64,000 nt of DNA from DATMRF01 sp035566435 (GTDB taxonomy: Bacteria > Verrucomicrobiota > Verrucomicrobiia > Limisphaerales > UBA8199), in assembly GCA_035566435.1 (NCBI GenBank), contig DATMRF010000054.1, forward strand, positions 1-64,000. The letters run 5' to 3'. Of the stretch, positions 8,604-16,592 are shown piece after piece. The stretch's first letter is position 1; each line of letters starts with the position of its first letter. The notes beneath the pieces were generated by a model that made no database searches, was not told where the DNA came from, and saw only the letters and a list, made by a program, of their open reading frames with translations. The translations under genes were made by a program, and so were the position numbers.

Positions 8604-9398
8604 AGGGTTCAACGCTTAGTTCTCCTGCTTTATACCTCAACACACCTCCGCGGTGTGAATCGAAAAACTTAATGAATCATCGGCCCGCTCGATGGCCCGC
8701 GTAATGAGGGCGGCGCTTTCATAAGGCGGTTTCAACGCCCCGCGAGACTGAGTTTGCCCTCGCGAGCAGTTCGTCATCGATGACCAGGATTCGCGCTATG
8801 TTCTTGGGATGAGATTTGAACGGCACCCTGCCTCCTGACCACACAGGAACGCCTATTCCGTCCCCGCCCTCTCGTCTGTCCACGTTTTCAGAGCCGCATG
8901 AAAGCGGCGCGACGGGAAATAGCGCCTGGCGGGAGTCCAGCGCGAAAACCGTACCTCGTATTCCAACCCCCTTACCCTTGCACGCGGACTCGCCTGGTCC
9001 TGCGGTTGTTCTGCTGAAAGCCGATGTGCTCCCGCAAAAATGAGAGGTCCGAGTGATCCCCCTCGAACTACAGGACCATCCCGAGATGCTGTCAGACCGT
9101 CGAACGGGTCAAATTGTAGTTTTGCCCCGATTGCGAGCAGGGAGCTTCCACCGTTGTGAAAAGGAACTCAGGAAAAAAGCTGAAACGTTGAGACGCTGAA
9201 AAGCTGAAGCCTCAAAAGGTGAAAGATTGGTGGGAGGTGGAGGAGCAAACCTTTGTCAATTTCGGCCCGGCGCTTGAGGATGGCAGCGTTGGCGGCGAGG
9301 TCCTCGCACATTTTGACGAAGGCGCGGATACCCGGCAATCCAGGTGGTGGCTGGCGCAATCCGACGAAGGTGCCTGCAGGTTGATTATTTTGGGGACT
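8604..9398. other. Gene-poor gap with decayed sequence
   Basis: About 795 bp without an intact gene. It contains a response-regulator remnant on the minus strand (8719-8820). The plus-strand frame 8816-9043 has no protein-like composition. No RNA gene or transposon end was seen. Confidence 0.5.
8719..8820 (-). pseudogene. Remnant of a response-regulator receiver domain
   Basis: Reading leftward from 8820, the frame gives NIARILVIDDELLARANSV and then a TGA at 8719-8721. ILVIDDE is the first strand and acidic pair of a CheY-like receiver domain. No start codon precedes it in frame nearby and the rest of the receiver is missing, so it is a fragment. Confidence 0.45.
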
Positions 9399-9950
9399 TC
9401 ACGTCGCCGGCGTTTCGGCGAGCAATTTCTTCACGACCGGCTCGACGTGGCCAGGCTGCAAACCGACGATGCGCACGATGCCTTTGCGGTCAACAATCGC
9501 GTAGGTGGGGTAATAGTGCACCGCCCAGGCGGCCTCGGATTTGAGGCGCGGATCGCGGGCCGTCGGGTATGCGAGGCCTCGGTCTTTCACCGTCTGCTCC
9601 ATTTTTTCCTGGCCTCTTTTGGAGGTGCAAACCCCAACAATGACCAACCCCTGGTCCTTGTACTTTTTCAGCAATTCGTTGTTGTGAGGAATGGCGGCCA
9701 TGCACGGCCCGCACCAGGTGGCATAGAAATCCACGACCACCACCTTGCCTTTCATGTCCTCGGATTTGACCTGGCCGTTGACCCAATCGGCGACGTCCAA
9801 CGCGGGCATGGGTTTGCCTTCCAGGATGGCGTGCCGGGCGCGAGCCTGGGCATCTTTGTCCCAGGTCCATGCGTCCGGAAATTCGCCGGCGCGAGCCGTC
9901 AGGATAAAAGTGAAGAATAACGCGACCAACCAATTTTGAAACCTACGCAT
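9399..9950 (-). CDS. Exported thioredoxin-fold protein (TlpA/ResA type)
   Basis: A 183-residue protein with a signal peptide (MRRFQNWLVALFFTFILTARAGE) and a TlpA-like thioredoxin domain. The active site FYATWCGPCMAAIP has both cysteines, and the cis-Pro segment is YYPTYAIVDRKG. It should act in the periplasm as a thiol-disulfide reductase. The ATG at 9950 was chosen because it begins the signal peptide; the frame is open to 10085. No cytochrome c maturation genes flank it, so its client is unknown. Confidence 0.88.
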   Translation of the reverse strand: MRRFQNWLVALFFTFILTARAGEFPDAWTWDKDAQARARHAILEGKPMPALDVADWVNGQVKSEDMKGKVVVVDFYATWCGPCMAAIPHNNELLKKYKDQGLVIVGVCTSKRGQEKMEQTVKDRGLAYPTARDPRLKSEAAWAVHYYPTYAIVDRKGIVRIVGLQPGHVEPVVKKLLAETPAT

Positions 9951-10220
9951 GATGTTTCGATAGCATCGCCGGAGAGGTTGGTCAAGGGTGTCTTCGATTT
10001 TCGATGTTGGGTTTCGCCACCAAGCAACGCAAAGGCCACAAAGGTGGGAGCGGGGAGCGGGGCGGGCGGAGCAGGAGAGCGGCAAAAGTATGAATCAGGC
10101 CGTTGGCCTGAGACTCGTCACCCCCGCCCACTCCTGTGTCGGCTCCCTCCGTTGTCAAAAGGTCAAAACCCTTTTTCCATTCCAGGGATTAATAAACTGA
10201 CAGCCGGCGACGGAGAGCGG

Positions 10221-11222
10221 TTATGGTTTCGCGACCGGGCCGATGTAACGCCGCGCGATGACAACGTTGTCGAAAAACACGACGTTAACGCGATTCTTCG
10301 TCCATGAGTCGGTGACGTAGCTTTCCAAGGTGAGCGCGTTGGCTTTGAGCTGCGAGCTCTTGCACCAGTTGATGCCTTTCCAATGCCCTTGGAGCACGCC
10401 GTCAATCCAGAAGGCCTGCTCGCCATCCGGACGGCCCGGGGTGTTGTGTTTGAGCATGAACTCGACGCAGAGCCACCGAGCGCGCGGGATGAGCGGCGCC
10501 GTCGGGATGCCGAAGGAGTTGCCCCAGTATTTGCCGTCTTTGGATGGTTCCATCTCGTGCCAATAGCTGTAGAAGTTCCAGCGGCCCGGAGCGGTCCAGC
10601 GTCCCCAGTTTCCCCACGGCTCGATGGCCGTAGAGAAGCGTTCGCTGCCTTCAGGTTTGAGTCCCGCACCGCCGAAGCCGCTCCATTTTTCGCCTCCGCG
10701 CAGGCCCTGGTTGGCCCGCAACGTGACGAAATGATGGATGTAGTCGCATCCCGCATCGTACCGAGTGTAAAACCGCACGAAAACCGTGTCCGCCGGCTCA
10801 AACCACTTGGTCAGCCCGCCGCCGGTGTCCTGGCCCAAATGAGCCTCCACGCGGAGACACCGTTTCCCCAACCCGATGCCCGCCTCGGGAACGGCGAATT
10901 GCAGCACCTTCCCATTCGGGTTACGCGTCTCATCCCACCCGGTGCCGAGGTTTCCGGATTCGAAATCATCGGCGAAGATGACTTGTGCGTTGCCCTTCAG
11001 CCCGGCATCGCCCGGAAATGCAGCCGCCAGGCCACTGCCGCTCGGCAGCTCGTTTTGGGACGCCAGGTTAGCGCGCCCCTCAGGATCAGCTGCCAACGCG
11101 GCGCCGGCCATAATCAACAGCATTCCGCAAATAACCGGGCAGGTGAAGCAGAACCAGAAGAGAGGTAGCCGCTTTATCCCTGATGCAAAGTTGGCAGAGG
11201 CTGGGTGCGGTGCCGTGTCCAT
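10221..11222 (-). CDS. Exported polysaccharide-lyase-like beta-sandwich protein
   Basis: A 333-residue exported protein. The ATG at 11222 precedes a hydrophobic export signal (LFWFCFTCPVICGMLLIMAGAALAA). After ADDFESGNLGTGWDE the sequence follows the pattern of concanavalin-A-like polysaccharide lyases (PL14/PL20-like): aromatic strands such as FVRFYTRYDAGCDYIHHFVTL, NFYSYWHEM and LCVEFMLKHNTPGRPDGEQAFWIDG. It likely binds or cleaves an acidic polysaccharide outside the cytoplasm. Catalytic residues cannot be assigned by eye. The upstream open frame to 11432 lacks protein character. Confidence 0.7.
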   Translation of the reverse strand: MDTAPHPASANFASGIKRLPLFWFCFTCPVICGMLLIMAGAALAADPEGRANLASQNELPSGSGLAAAFPGDAGLKGNAQVIFADDFESGNLGTGWDETRNPNGKVLQFAVPEAGIGLGKRCLRVEAHLGQDTGGGLTKWFEPADTVFVRFYTRYDAGCDYIHHFVTLRANQGLRGGEKWSGFGGAGLKPEGSERFSTAIEPWGNWGRWTAPGRWNFYSYWHEMEPSKDGKYWGNSFGIPTAPLIPRARWLCVEFMLKHNTPGRPDGEQAFWIDGVLQGHWKGINWCKSSQLKANALTLESYVTDSWTKNRVNVVFFDNVVIARRYIGPVAKP

Positions 11223-11612
11223 GGGGGCAGTCTTGGCCTGACGGGCTCGGCTGTCAAACCCCGACGGTTGGGGCGGCCTGGGGCGGGGGCCAAAAGTTTT
11301 TAACCGCGGATGGGACCGGCTGGACATGGATTCCCAACTGGAGCAAAACGGGCCAGACCAAGCTGGCCTGAGCATCGGTGAACAAGGGCCGACCTCCCAC
11401 ACGCACGCGGCGCACTGAGGACAATACCCCACCCGCGCGCGTACGGAGTCCTTCCCTCAGTGAACCTCATCCCGAAGCACTGCGAAATCAAGGAAAAGAC
11501 GCGGAATTCCCGGACCCAAACTCCGTAGTTTATCGTGACATAAAAGCGCCTACTTCAATTGAAAACAAACTTTCATGGCGTAGCTTGAGTACAAGAGTTA
11601 GATGCGACGCGA

Positions 11613-13658
11613 ATGAAGCGGAGACCGTTAGATGTTGAGGGCGGAGAGCGGCTCGCATTCCTGACGAAAGCGCCACTGGAACGGCTGACCCGGTATGCCC
11701 AGGCCCGCCAATACCTCAAAGGGACGTGCATCTGCTCCGAAACTCAATTTTCCGAGGCGGCGTACTTCATCTTGAGCGGCAGTTGCGAATTGCGCGCCGC
11801 CGGCCCGGATGGCGTGGAGGAAACGCTCGATACCCTGGGGCCCGGTGCGGTCTTTGGCGGCTTCGAGGAAGTCCTGCCGGAGGATGGCGGCACGAGTGTA
11901 GTAGCCGCTTCCGATAGCGTGCTGCTGCGGATCGAGCGCGGCCACCTGGACGCCCTTCGGGCCGAGGCATGCGGTCAAATCCCGGGTACCGACAACCGGC
12001 TAACCGGCCCCATCGCCTTAACCCTATCGCCCACCCTCAGCCAGCGCTCCAGCCGACACCAGATCGTCGCCCTGGCGTTTTTGTCCGAACAGCTTCCCGC
12101 TTCGCAGCTCACCGAAACATTAGCGCGGTGGCTCTGCGTCGAAACTGAAGCGTCCGCGGTCCTGGTGCGGTTGGAACGCCAGGAGAACCAGGCGGGGCAC
12201 CCCGCGCATTTCCTGAACGGCGAGTTTCATATGCCCGCCCGGATGTGCAAGACCGAGGCCGGGTATCATTTTCTGACTGTGGCAATCGGCGGCGAGGGAC
12301 CTTCCCCGGCGGGCATCGCTTCGCTGGTGAGCCGGCTGAGCAGCCACTTTGACTACGTGCTGATCGAGGCGCCCGCGGCCGAGCGCGCTGCGCCATGGCT
12401 GATTGAACTCCTGGTCCGCTCGGATTCGGCGTACCTGTTTCTAGGGACGGCCGAAGAGGATGTTGTCCAGCTCGATTTAATCGCGCGAGGCGTGAGAGCG
12501 CGCGCCGGCGCAAGTGGAGTTCGAATCAAACCCATCGGCTGTTTAGCCCAGGGCAGATTGATCGATGGCTTTGATTTGCGCGCAGAACGCGCAGCCGGCC
12601 CGATGCACCTGTACGTGCACGGTTGTCCGGCGCCGGCCGGCGGCGGCTCGGCCGGCTCGCCCGCCTGCCCGACCGGCTCGTTCGAGGCGGACCTCCGGCG
12701 GCTGGCACGAGACATCGGCGGCCGGCTCGTGGGGCTTGCCCTGTCGTCCGGCGCCGCGAAAGGCTTTTCGCACATCGGGGTGCTCCAGGTCCTCGAAGAA
12801 AACGGCATCGAAGTGGACGTGGTCGCCGGGTCCAGCATGGGCGCCTATGTTGGCGCGCTTTGGGCTTACGGGCTCGACGGCCGCGAGCTGGAACGGCTCG
12901 CGCGGGAACTGGAAGAGCGCTGGGCGCTGTGGAGCCTCGTGGACCCTGTGTTCCTGCCGCGCCAGGGCTTCTTGCGGGGCCTGGGACTCAAGAAACGCCT
13001 TATGCGTTCCATCGGCACTGCCCGGTTCGGCGACCTGCTGCGGCCCCTGCGCATTGTCGCCGGCAACCTCGCCACCCTCGAGCGGGTCGTCTTCGCCAGC
13101 GGCGAAGTCGCCACCGCGGTGCACTGCAGCGCAGCCGTGCCGGGAATTTGCGTGCCCATCACCATCGCCGGAGAAACTTACGTCGATGGCGCTATCGTGG
13201 ACCCCTTGCCGGTGGACGTGCTGCGCGAAATGGGAGTGGCTCACGTGATTGCCGTGGACGCAATCCCAACGCCCGATCGCATTCGGTGCACCATTCAACT
13301 CGAACGCGAGCTGGCCCAACAAAAGCTCGCACGGGCGCGGAAACTGTTTCGCAAAGGACTGCCCCCGGGCGCGCCCTCGAGCGAGTTCGCTCGTGGCAAC
13401 CTGCTCCAGATCGTGATGCGCAGCCTTCATGGCGCGCAGATTCGCGTCGCCGAGGCCTCGTGCCGGCTGGCAGACCTGGTGCTCCGTCCCAACATCTACG
13501 ACGATTGCTGGGCGGATTGCGCTAAACCGGGAAAATTTATCGCGCTTGGCCGCGAAGTCGCCGAGCTACACCTGGACGAAATCAGGAAGTTGGTGGCGGG
13601 AAGGGAAATAAACCATGAACGGGACCTTGCTCCGGAACCAGTGGCAACAGTTGCCTGA
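11613..13658 (+). CDS. cNMP-binding-domain / patatin-like phospholipase (NTE type)
   Basis: A 681-residue protein built like bacterial neuropathy-target-esterase relatives. Residues ~15-115 are a cyclic-nucleotide-binding fold (AAYFILSGSCELRA, GAVFGGFEE). Residues ~145-330 resemble the NTE middle domain (FDYVLIEAPAAE). Residues ~370-560 are patatin: nucleophile GSSMG and catalytic Asp in VDGAIVDPLP. The oxyanion loop reads LSSGAAKG rather than the usual GGGxRG. It should hydrolyse phospholipid or lysophospholipid acyl esters. It heads a cluster of acyl-CoA ligase and beta-oxidation genes, and its last 44 bp overlap the next gene, so it plausibly supplies fatty acids to that pathway. Confidence 0.88.
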   Translation: MKRRPLDVEGGERLAFLTKAPLERLTRYAQARQYLKGTCICSETQFSEAAYFILSGSCELRAAGPDGVEETLDTLGPGAVFGGFEEVLPEDGGTSVVAASDSVLLRIERGHLDALRAEACGQIPGTDNRLTGPIALTLSPTLSQRSSRHQIVALAFLSEQLPASQLTETLARWLCVETEASAVLVRLERQENQAGHPAHFLNGEFHMPARMCKTEAGYHFLTVAIGGEGPSPAGIASLVSRLSSHFDYVLIEAPAAERAAPWLIELLVRSDSAYLFLGTAEEDVVQLDLIARGVRARAGASGVRIKPIGCLAQGRLIDGFDLRAERAAGPMHLYVHGCPAPAGGGSAGSPACPTGSFEADLRRLARDIGGRLVGLALSSGAAKGFSHIGVLQVLEENGIEVDVVAGSSMGAYVGALWAYGLDGRELERLARELEERWALWSLVDPVFLPRQGFLRGLGLKKRLMRSIGTARFGDLLRPLRIVAGNLATLERVVFASGEVATAVHCSAAVPGICVPITIAGETYVDGAIVDPLPVDVLREMGVAHVIAVDAIPTPDRIRCTIQLERELAQQKLARARKLFRKGLPPGAPSSEFARGNLLQIVMRSLHGAQIRVAEASCRLADLVLRPNIYDDCWADCAKPGKFIALGREVAELHLDEIRKLVAGREINHERDLAPEPVATVA

Positions 13659-15150
13659 AGCGGCCATTCGGCGATTGCAGGCTGAACGACTGAGGCAGTA
13701 CCTGCGCACCGTGGTCCTGCCCTTCTCGGCCCATTATCAACAGGTATTCCGCGAGCACGGCCTCAAAGCGGACTCGATTCGCACGCTGGAGGACCTGCAG
13801 CGCCTCCCCTTCACCACCAAGACCGATCTCCTGAACACAGCCGATCAACCCCAGCGGTTCAAAGACTTCCTCATCGTGCCCAACCAGGCGGTGCTGGCGC
13901 GACAGCCCGACACCCTCCTGCGCGTCCTGGTTCATGGCCGCAATCGCGTGAAACAAGAGCTCGAATCCGAGTTCCGTCCCATCTTCGTCACCTTTACCAC
14001 CGGCCGCAGCGCGGACCCGACGCCGTTTTTCTTCAGTCAACGCGACCTGTCAAACCTGGAGACCGCCGGCCACAGGCTGGTGGAAATCTGCGGGGCGCGG
14101 CGCGAGGACCGCTTGCTCAACACGTTCCCTTTCGCTCCTCATTTGGCCTTCTGGCTCGCCCATTACGCGGGCACCGCCGGCGGCGTCATGCTGCTCAGCT
14201 CCGGCGGCGGCAAGGTCATGGGCACCGACGGCAACATCCGCCACATGCGCAAATTCAAACCGGACGTGTTGATTGGCATCCCGACCTTCATCTATCACCT
14301 GCTGCACCAGGCCGCGGAGGAAGGGGTGCATTGCGAAAATTTGCGGCGGATCGTGTTGGGCGGTGAAAAAGTCACCGACGGTTTGCGCGCAAAGATTGGT
14401 GAGCTGGTGGCAGAACTCGGCGCCCGCGAGGTCGATGTGGTCGCTACCTACGGCTTTACGGAAGCCAAAATGGCGTGGCCCGAATGCCCGTTTCCGCTCG
14501 GTCAGCCTTCCGGCGGTTACCACCTCTATCCCGACCTCGGCATCCTCGAAATCATCGATCCGGTGACCGGCGAGGTTCTCCCGCCCGGCCGGCCCGGCGA
14601 GCTCGTATTCACCCCGCTGGACGCGCGGGGCAGCGTCGTGCTGCGCTATCGCACCGGCGACTTCACCGACGGCGGACTCTTTTACGAACCATGCCCCCAT
14701 TGTGGCCGCTCTCTCCCGCGCTTGCTGGGCAACATCTCCCGCCGGTCGGAAGTCAAAGAGATGAATCTCGGCAAGCTCAAGGGCACGCTCGTCGATTTCA
14801 ACCAACTGGAGCACGTGCTGGACGACGCTCCCCACATCGGCGCCTGGCAAGTCGAGCTGCGAAAAGTCAACAATGACCCGCTCGAACTGGATGAGCTCAT
14901 TCTTCATGTGCAGAAAATCAACGGGGCCGACGAGGCACGAGTGAGCCATGACTTGAGCGAGCGCTGTTTCACACACCTCGAGCTTCATCCCAATCGAATC
15001 CTGTTCCATGAGGTTGAAGAGATGCGGCGGTTGCAGGGCGTCGGCTCGCTGCTTAAGGAGCAGAAGCTCGTCGATAGTCGGCCTGCCGCGCAGCCTCAGG
15101 TCAGCAGCGAACCCGTCGAAGTCGCCCCCCCCGGCAAACCTGCCCTATGA
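13615..15150 (+). CDS. Phenylacetate-CoA ligase-like adenylate-forming enzyme
   Basis: A 511-residue ANL-superfamily protein of the PaaK/CapK type. Visible features are the P-loop-like TFTTGRSADPTPF, LGGEKV, the adenine-site ATYGFTEAKM, RTGDF with the conserved Asp, and a CPHCGR zinc-knuckle-like pair as found in PaaK-type ligases. It should activate a carboxylic acid (aryl or fatty) to its CoA thioester. The ATG at 13615 overlaps the phospholipase by 44 bp and its stop overlaps the thiolase start (ATGA), so the genes are translationally linked. Context favours a fatty or aromatic acid feeding beta-oxidation; the substrate itself is inference. Confidence 0.82.
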   Translation: MNGTLLRNQWQQLPEAAIRRLQAERLRQYLRTVVLPFSAHYQQVFREHGLKADSIRTLEDLQRLPFTTKTDLLNTADQPQRFKDFLIVPNQAVLARQPDTLLRVLVHGRNRVKQELESEFRPIFVTFTTGRSADPTPFFFSQRDLSNLETAGHRLVEICGARREDRLLNTFPFAPHLAFWLAHYAGTAGGVMLLSSGGGKVMGTDGNIRHMRKFKPDVLIGIPTFIYHLLHQAAEEGVHCENLRRIVLGGEKVTDGLRAKIGELVAELGAREVDVVATYGFTEAKMAWPECPFPLGQPSGGYHLYPDLGILEIIDPVTGEVLPPGRPGELVFTPLDARGSVVLRYRTGDFTDGGLFYEPCPHCGRSLPRLLGNISRRSEVKEMNLGKLKGTLVDFNQLEHVLDDAPHIGAWQVELRKVNNDPLELDELILHVQKINGADEARVSHDLSERCFTHLELHPNRILFHEVEEMRRLQGVGSLLKEQKLVDSRPAAQPQVSSEPVEVAPPGKPAL

Positions 15151-16430
15151 AAACCGACCGCCTCGTCATCGTCGATGGAGTGCGCACCCCGTTCTGCAAG
15201 GCGGGCACCGAATTGGCATCGATGGCCGCGGACGAACTGGGCCGGCTCGCGGTCAATGCGCTCTTGACCAAAACGGGCCTCGAACCGGGCCTGGTGGACG
15301 AAGTTATTTTCGGTTGCGTGGCCCAACCCGCGGATGCGACCAACGTCGCTCGAGTCATCGCTCTGCGGGCCGGCATCCCCGAAAGCGTTCCGGCGCTCAC
15401 CGTGCAGCGAAATTGCGCTTCCGGTTGCGAGGCCGTCACTCTGGCCCAGGAAAAGCTGAGCGCCGGGCGCGGCTCCGTTTTTATTGTGGGCGGGACTGAG
15501 AGCATGTCCAACATCCCGTTGTTGTTCAAGCAGACCACGGCTGAGAAGTTCGGACGGCTCGCCCGGGCCAAACGCCTTGGCCAGCGCCTGCGATCCCTTA
15601 GCGCCTTTCGCCCTTCGGACTTTCAACCGCGTGTGGGCCTCCTGCTCGGCCTCAGTGATCCGGTCTGCGGCCTGAACATGGGCGAAACCGCCGAGGTCCT
15701 GGCCCGCGAGTACGCCGTGACGCGCGCCGATCAGGACGAGTTTGCGCTCAAGTCGCACCAGCGCGCCATCGCCGCCCGTTCCAAACTCGCGGAAGAAATC
15801 TCCCCGGCGTTCCAGGTGCGGAAAGCTGCCGCCGTCACGGGCGACAATGGCCCGCGCGAGAATCAATCGCTCGAAGCCTTGGCTAAACTCAAACCGGTTT
15901 TCGACCGGAAGTCCGGCACGGTTACGGCCGGCAATGCGTCGCAGGTCACGGACGGCGCGGTGGCGCTCCTCGTTATGTCGGAGCAGCGTGCCGCCGATCT
16001 CGGCTTCACACCCCTGGGCGCATTGGCCGGCTACGCTTACGCGGGCTGCGACCCGTCGCGGATGGGGCTCGGCCCGGTCTTCGCGATGGCCCGGGCCGAG
16101 GCGCGAACCGGGTTGACCCTCGAGGACGCCGATCTCATCGAACTCAACGAAGCGTTCGCCGCCCAAACTCTCGCGGTCATGAAATCCGCGCGATCGGACC
16201 AGTTCGCCCGCAAATTCCTGGGCCGGAACCGGGCCCTCGGTGAGATTCCAATGGAAAAACTCAACGTGAACGGCGGCGGGATTTCCCTGGGCCACCCGGT
16301 GGGCGCGACGGGCGCGCGTTTAATTCTCGCCAGTCTCAAAGAACTCCACCGGCGCAACGCCAGGCGCGCTCTGGTGACGCTCTGCGTGGGCGGCGGCCAG
16401 GGCGCCGCGCTCTGGGTGGAAAGGAATTGA
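15147..16430 (+). CDS. fadI: Acetyl-CoA acyltransferase (3-ketoacyl-CoA thiolase)
   Basis: A 427-residue thiolase. It has the nucleophile Cys in TVQRNCASGCEAV, the NEAFAAQ motif, the general-base His in GGGISLGHPVGATG, and the final Cys in LCVGGGQGAAL. The length and the insertion after the active-site Cys match the FadI/trifunctional-beta type better than FadA. It catalyses thiolytic cleavage of 3-ketoacyl-CoA in beta-oxidation. Its start overlaps the ligase stop by 4 bp. It is followed by a palindromic repeat (16495-16575) before the FadJ-type gene. The symbol is by family resemblance. Confidence 0.9.
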   Translation: MKTDRLVIVDGVRTPFCKAGTELASMAADELGRLAVNALLTKTGLEPGLVDEVIFGCVAQPADATNVARVIALRAGIPESVPALTVQRNCASGCEAVTLAQEKLSAGRGSVFIVGGTESMSNIPLLFKQTTAEKFGRLARAKRLGQRLRSLSAFRPSDFQPRVGLLLGLSDPVCGLNMGETAEVLAREYAVTRADQDEFALKSHQRAIAARSKLAEEISPAFQVRKAAAVTGDNGPRENQSLEALAKLKPVFDRKSGTVTAGNASQVTDGAVALLVMSEQRAADLGFTPLGALAGYAYAGCDPSRMGLGPVFAMARAEARTGLTLEDADLIELNEAFAAQTLAVMKSARSDQFARKFLGRNRALGEIPMEKLNVNGGGISLGHPVGATGARLILASLKELHRRNARRALVTLCVGGGQGAALWVERN

Positions 16431-16494
16431 ACTGGAGTAATGGAGTAATCGATCGATGGATGAAATGAGCAAAATAAGTGATATTCCCGAGACT

Positions 16495-16575
16495 CCTCTC
16501 ATTAACACCCCGCTTCAGCGGGGTGACAGGCGGCGCATTGGGGGGATTAACCGCTTCAGCGGTTTTCACGAGCTC
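16495..16575. repeat. Palindromic repeat, CTCATTAACACC family
   Basis: Begins TCTCATTAACACC, then a perfect hairpin 16507-16524 (ACCCCGCT/AGCGGGGT), then a second hairpin 16549-16564 (AACCGCT/AGCGGTT) followed by TTTC. The same opening occurs at 22811 and, as a complete inverted pair, at 26020-26173. It may also act as a weak transcription terminator after the thiolase gene. Confidence 0.75.
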
Positions 16576-16592
16576 CGTACGACGCGTTCGAT

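Noticed and set aside
8816..9043. 75-codon plus-strand frame
   Set aside because: Pro/Ser-rich, no signal, no ribosome-binding site, in a decayed gap.
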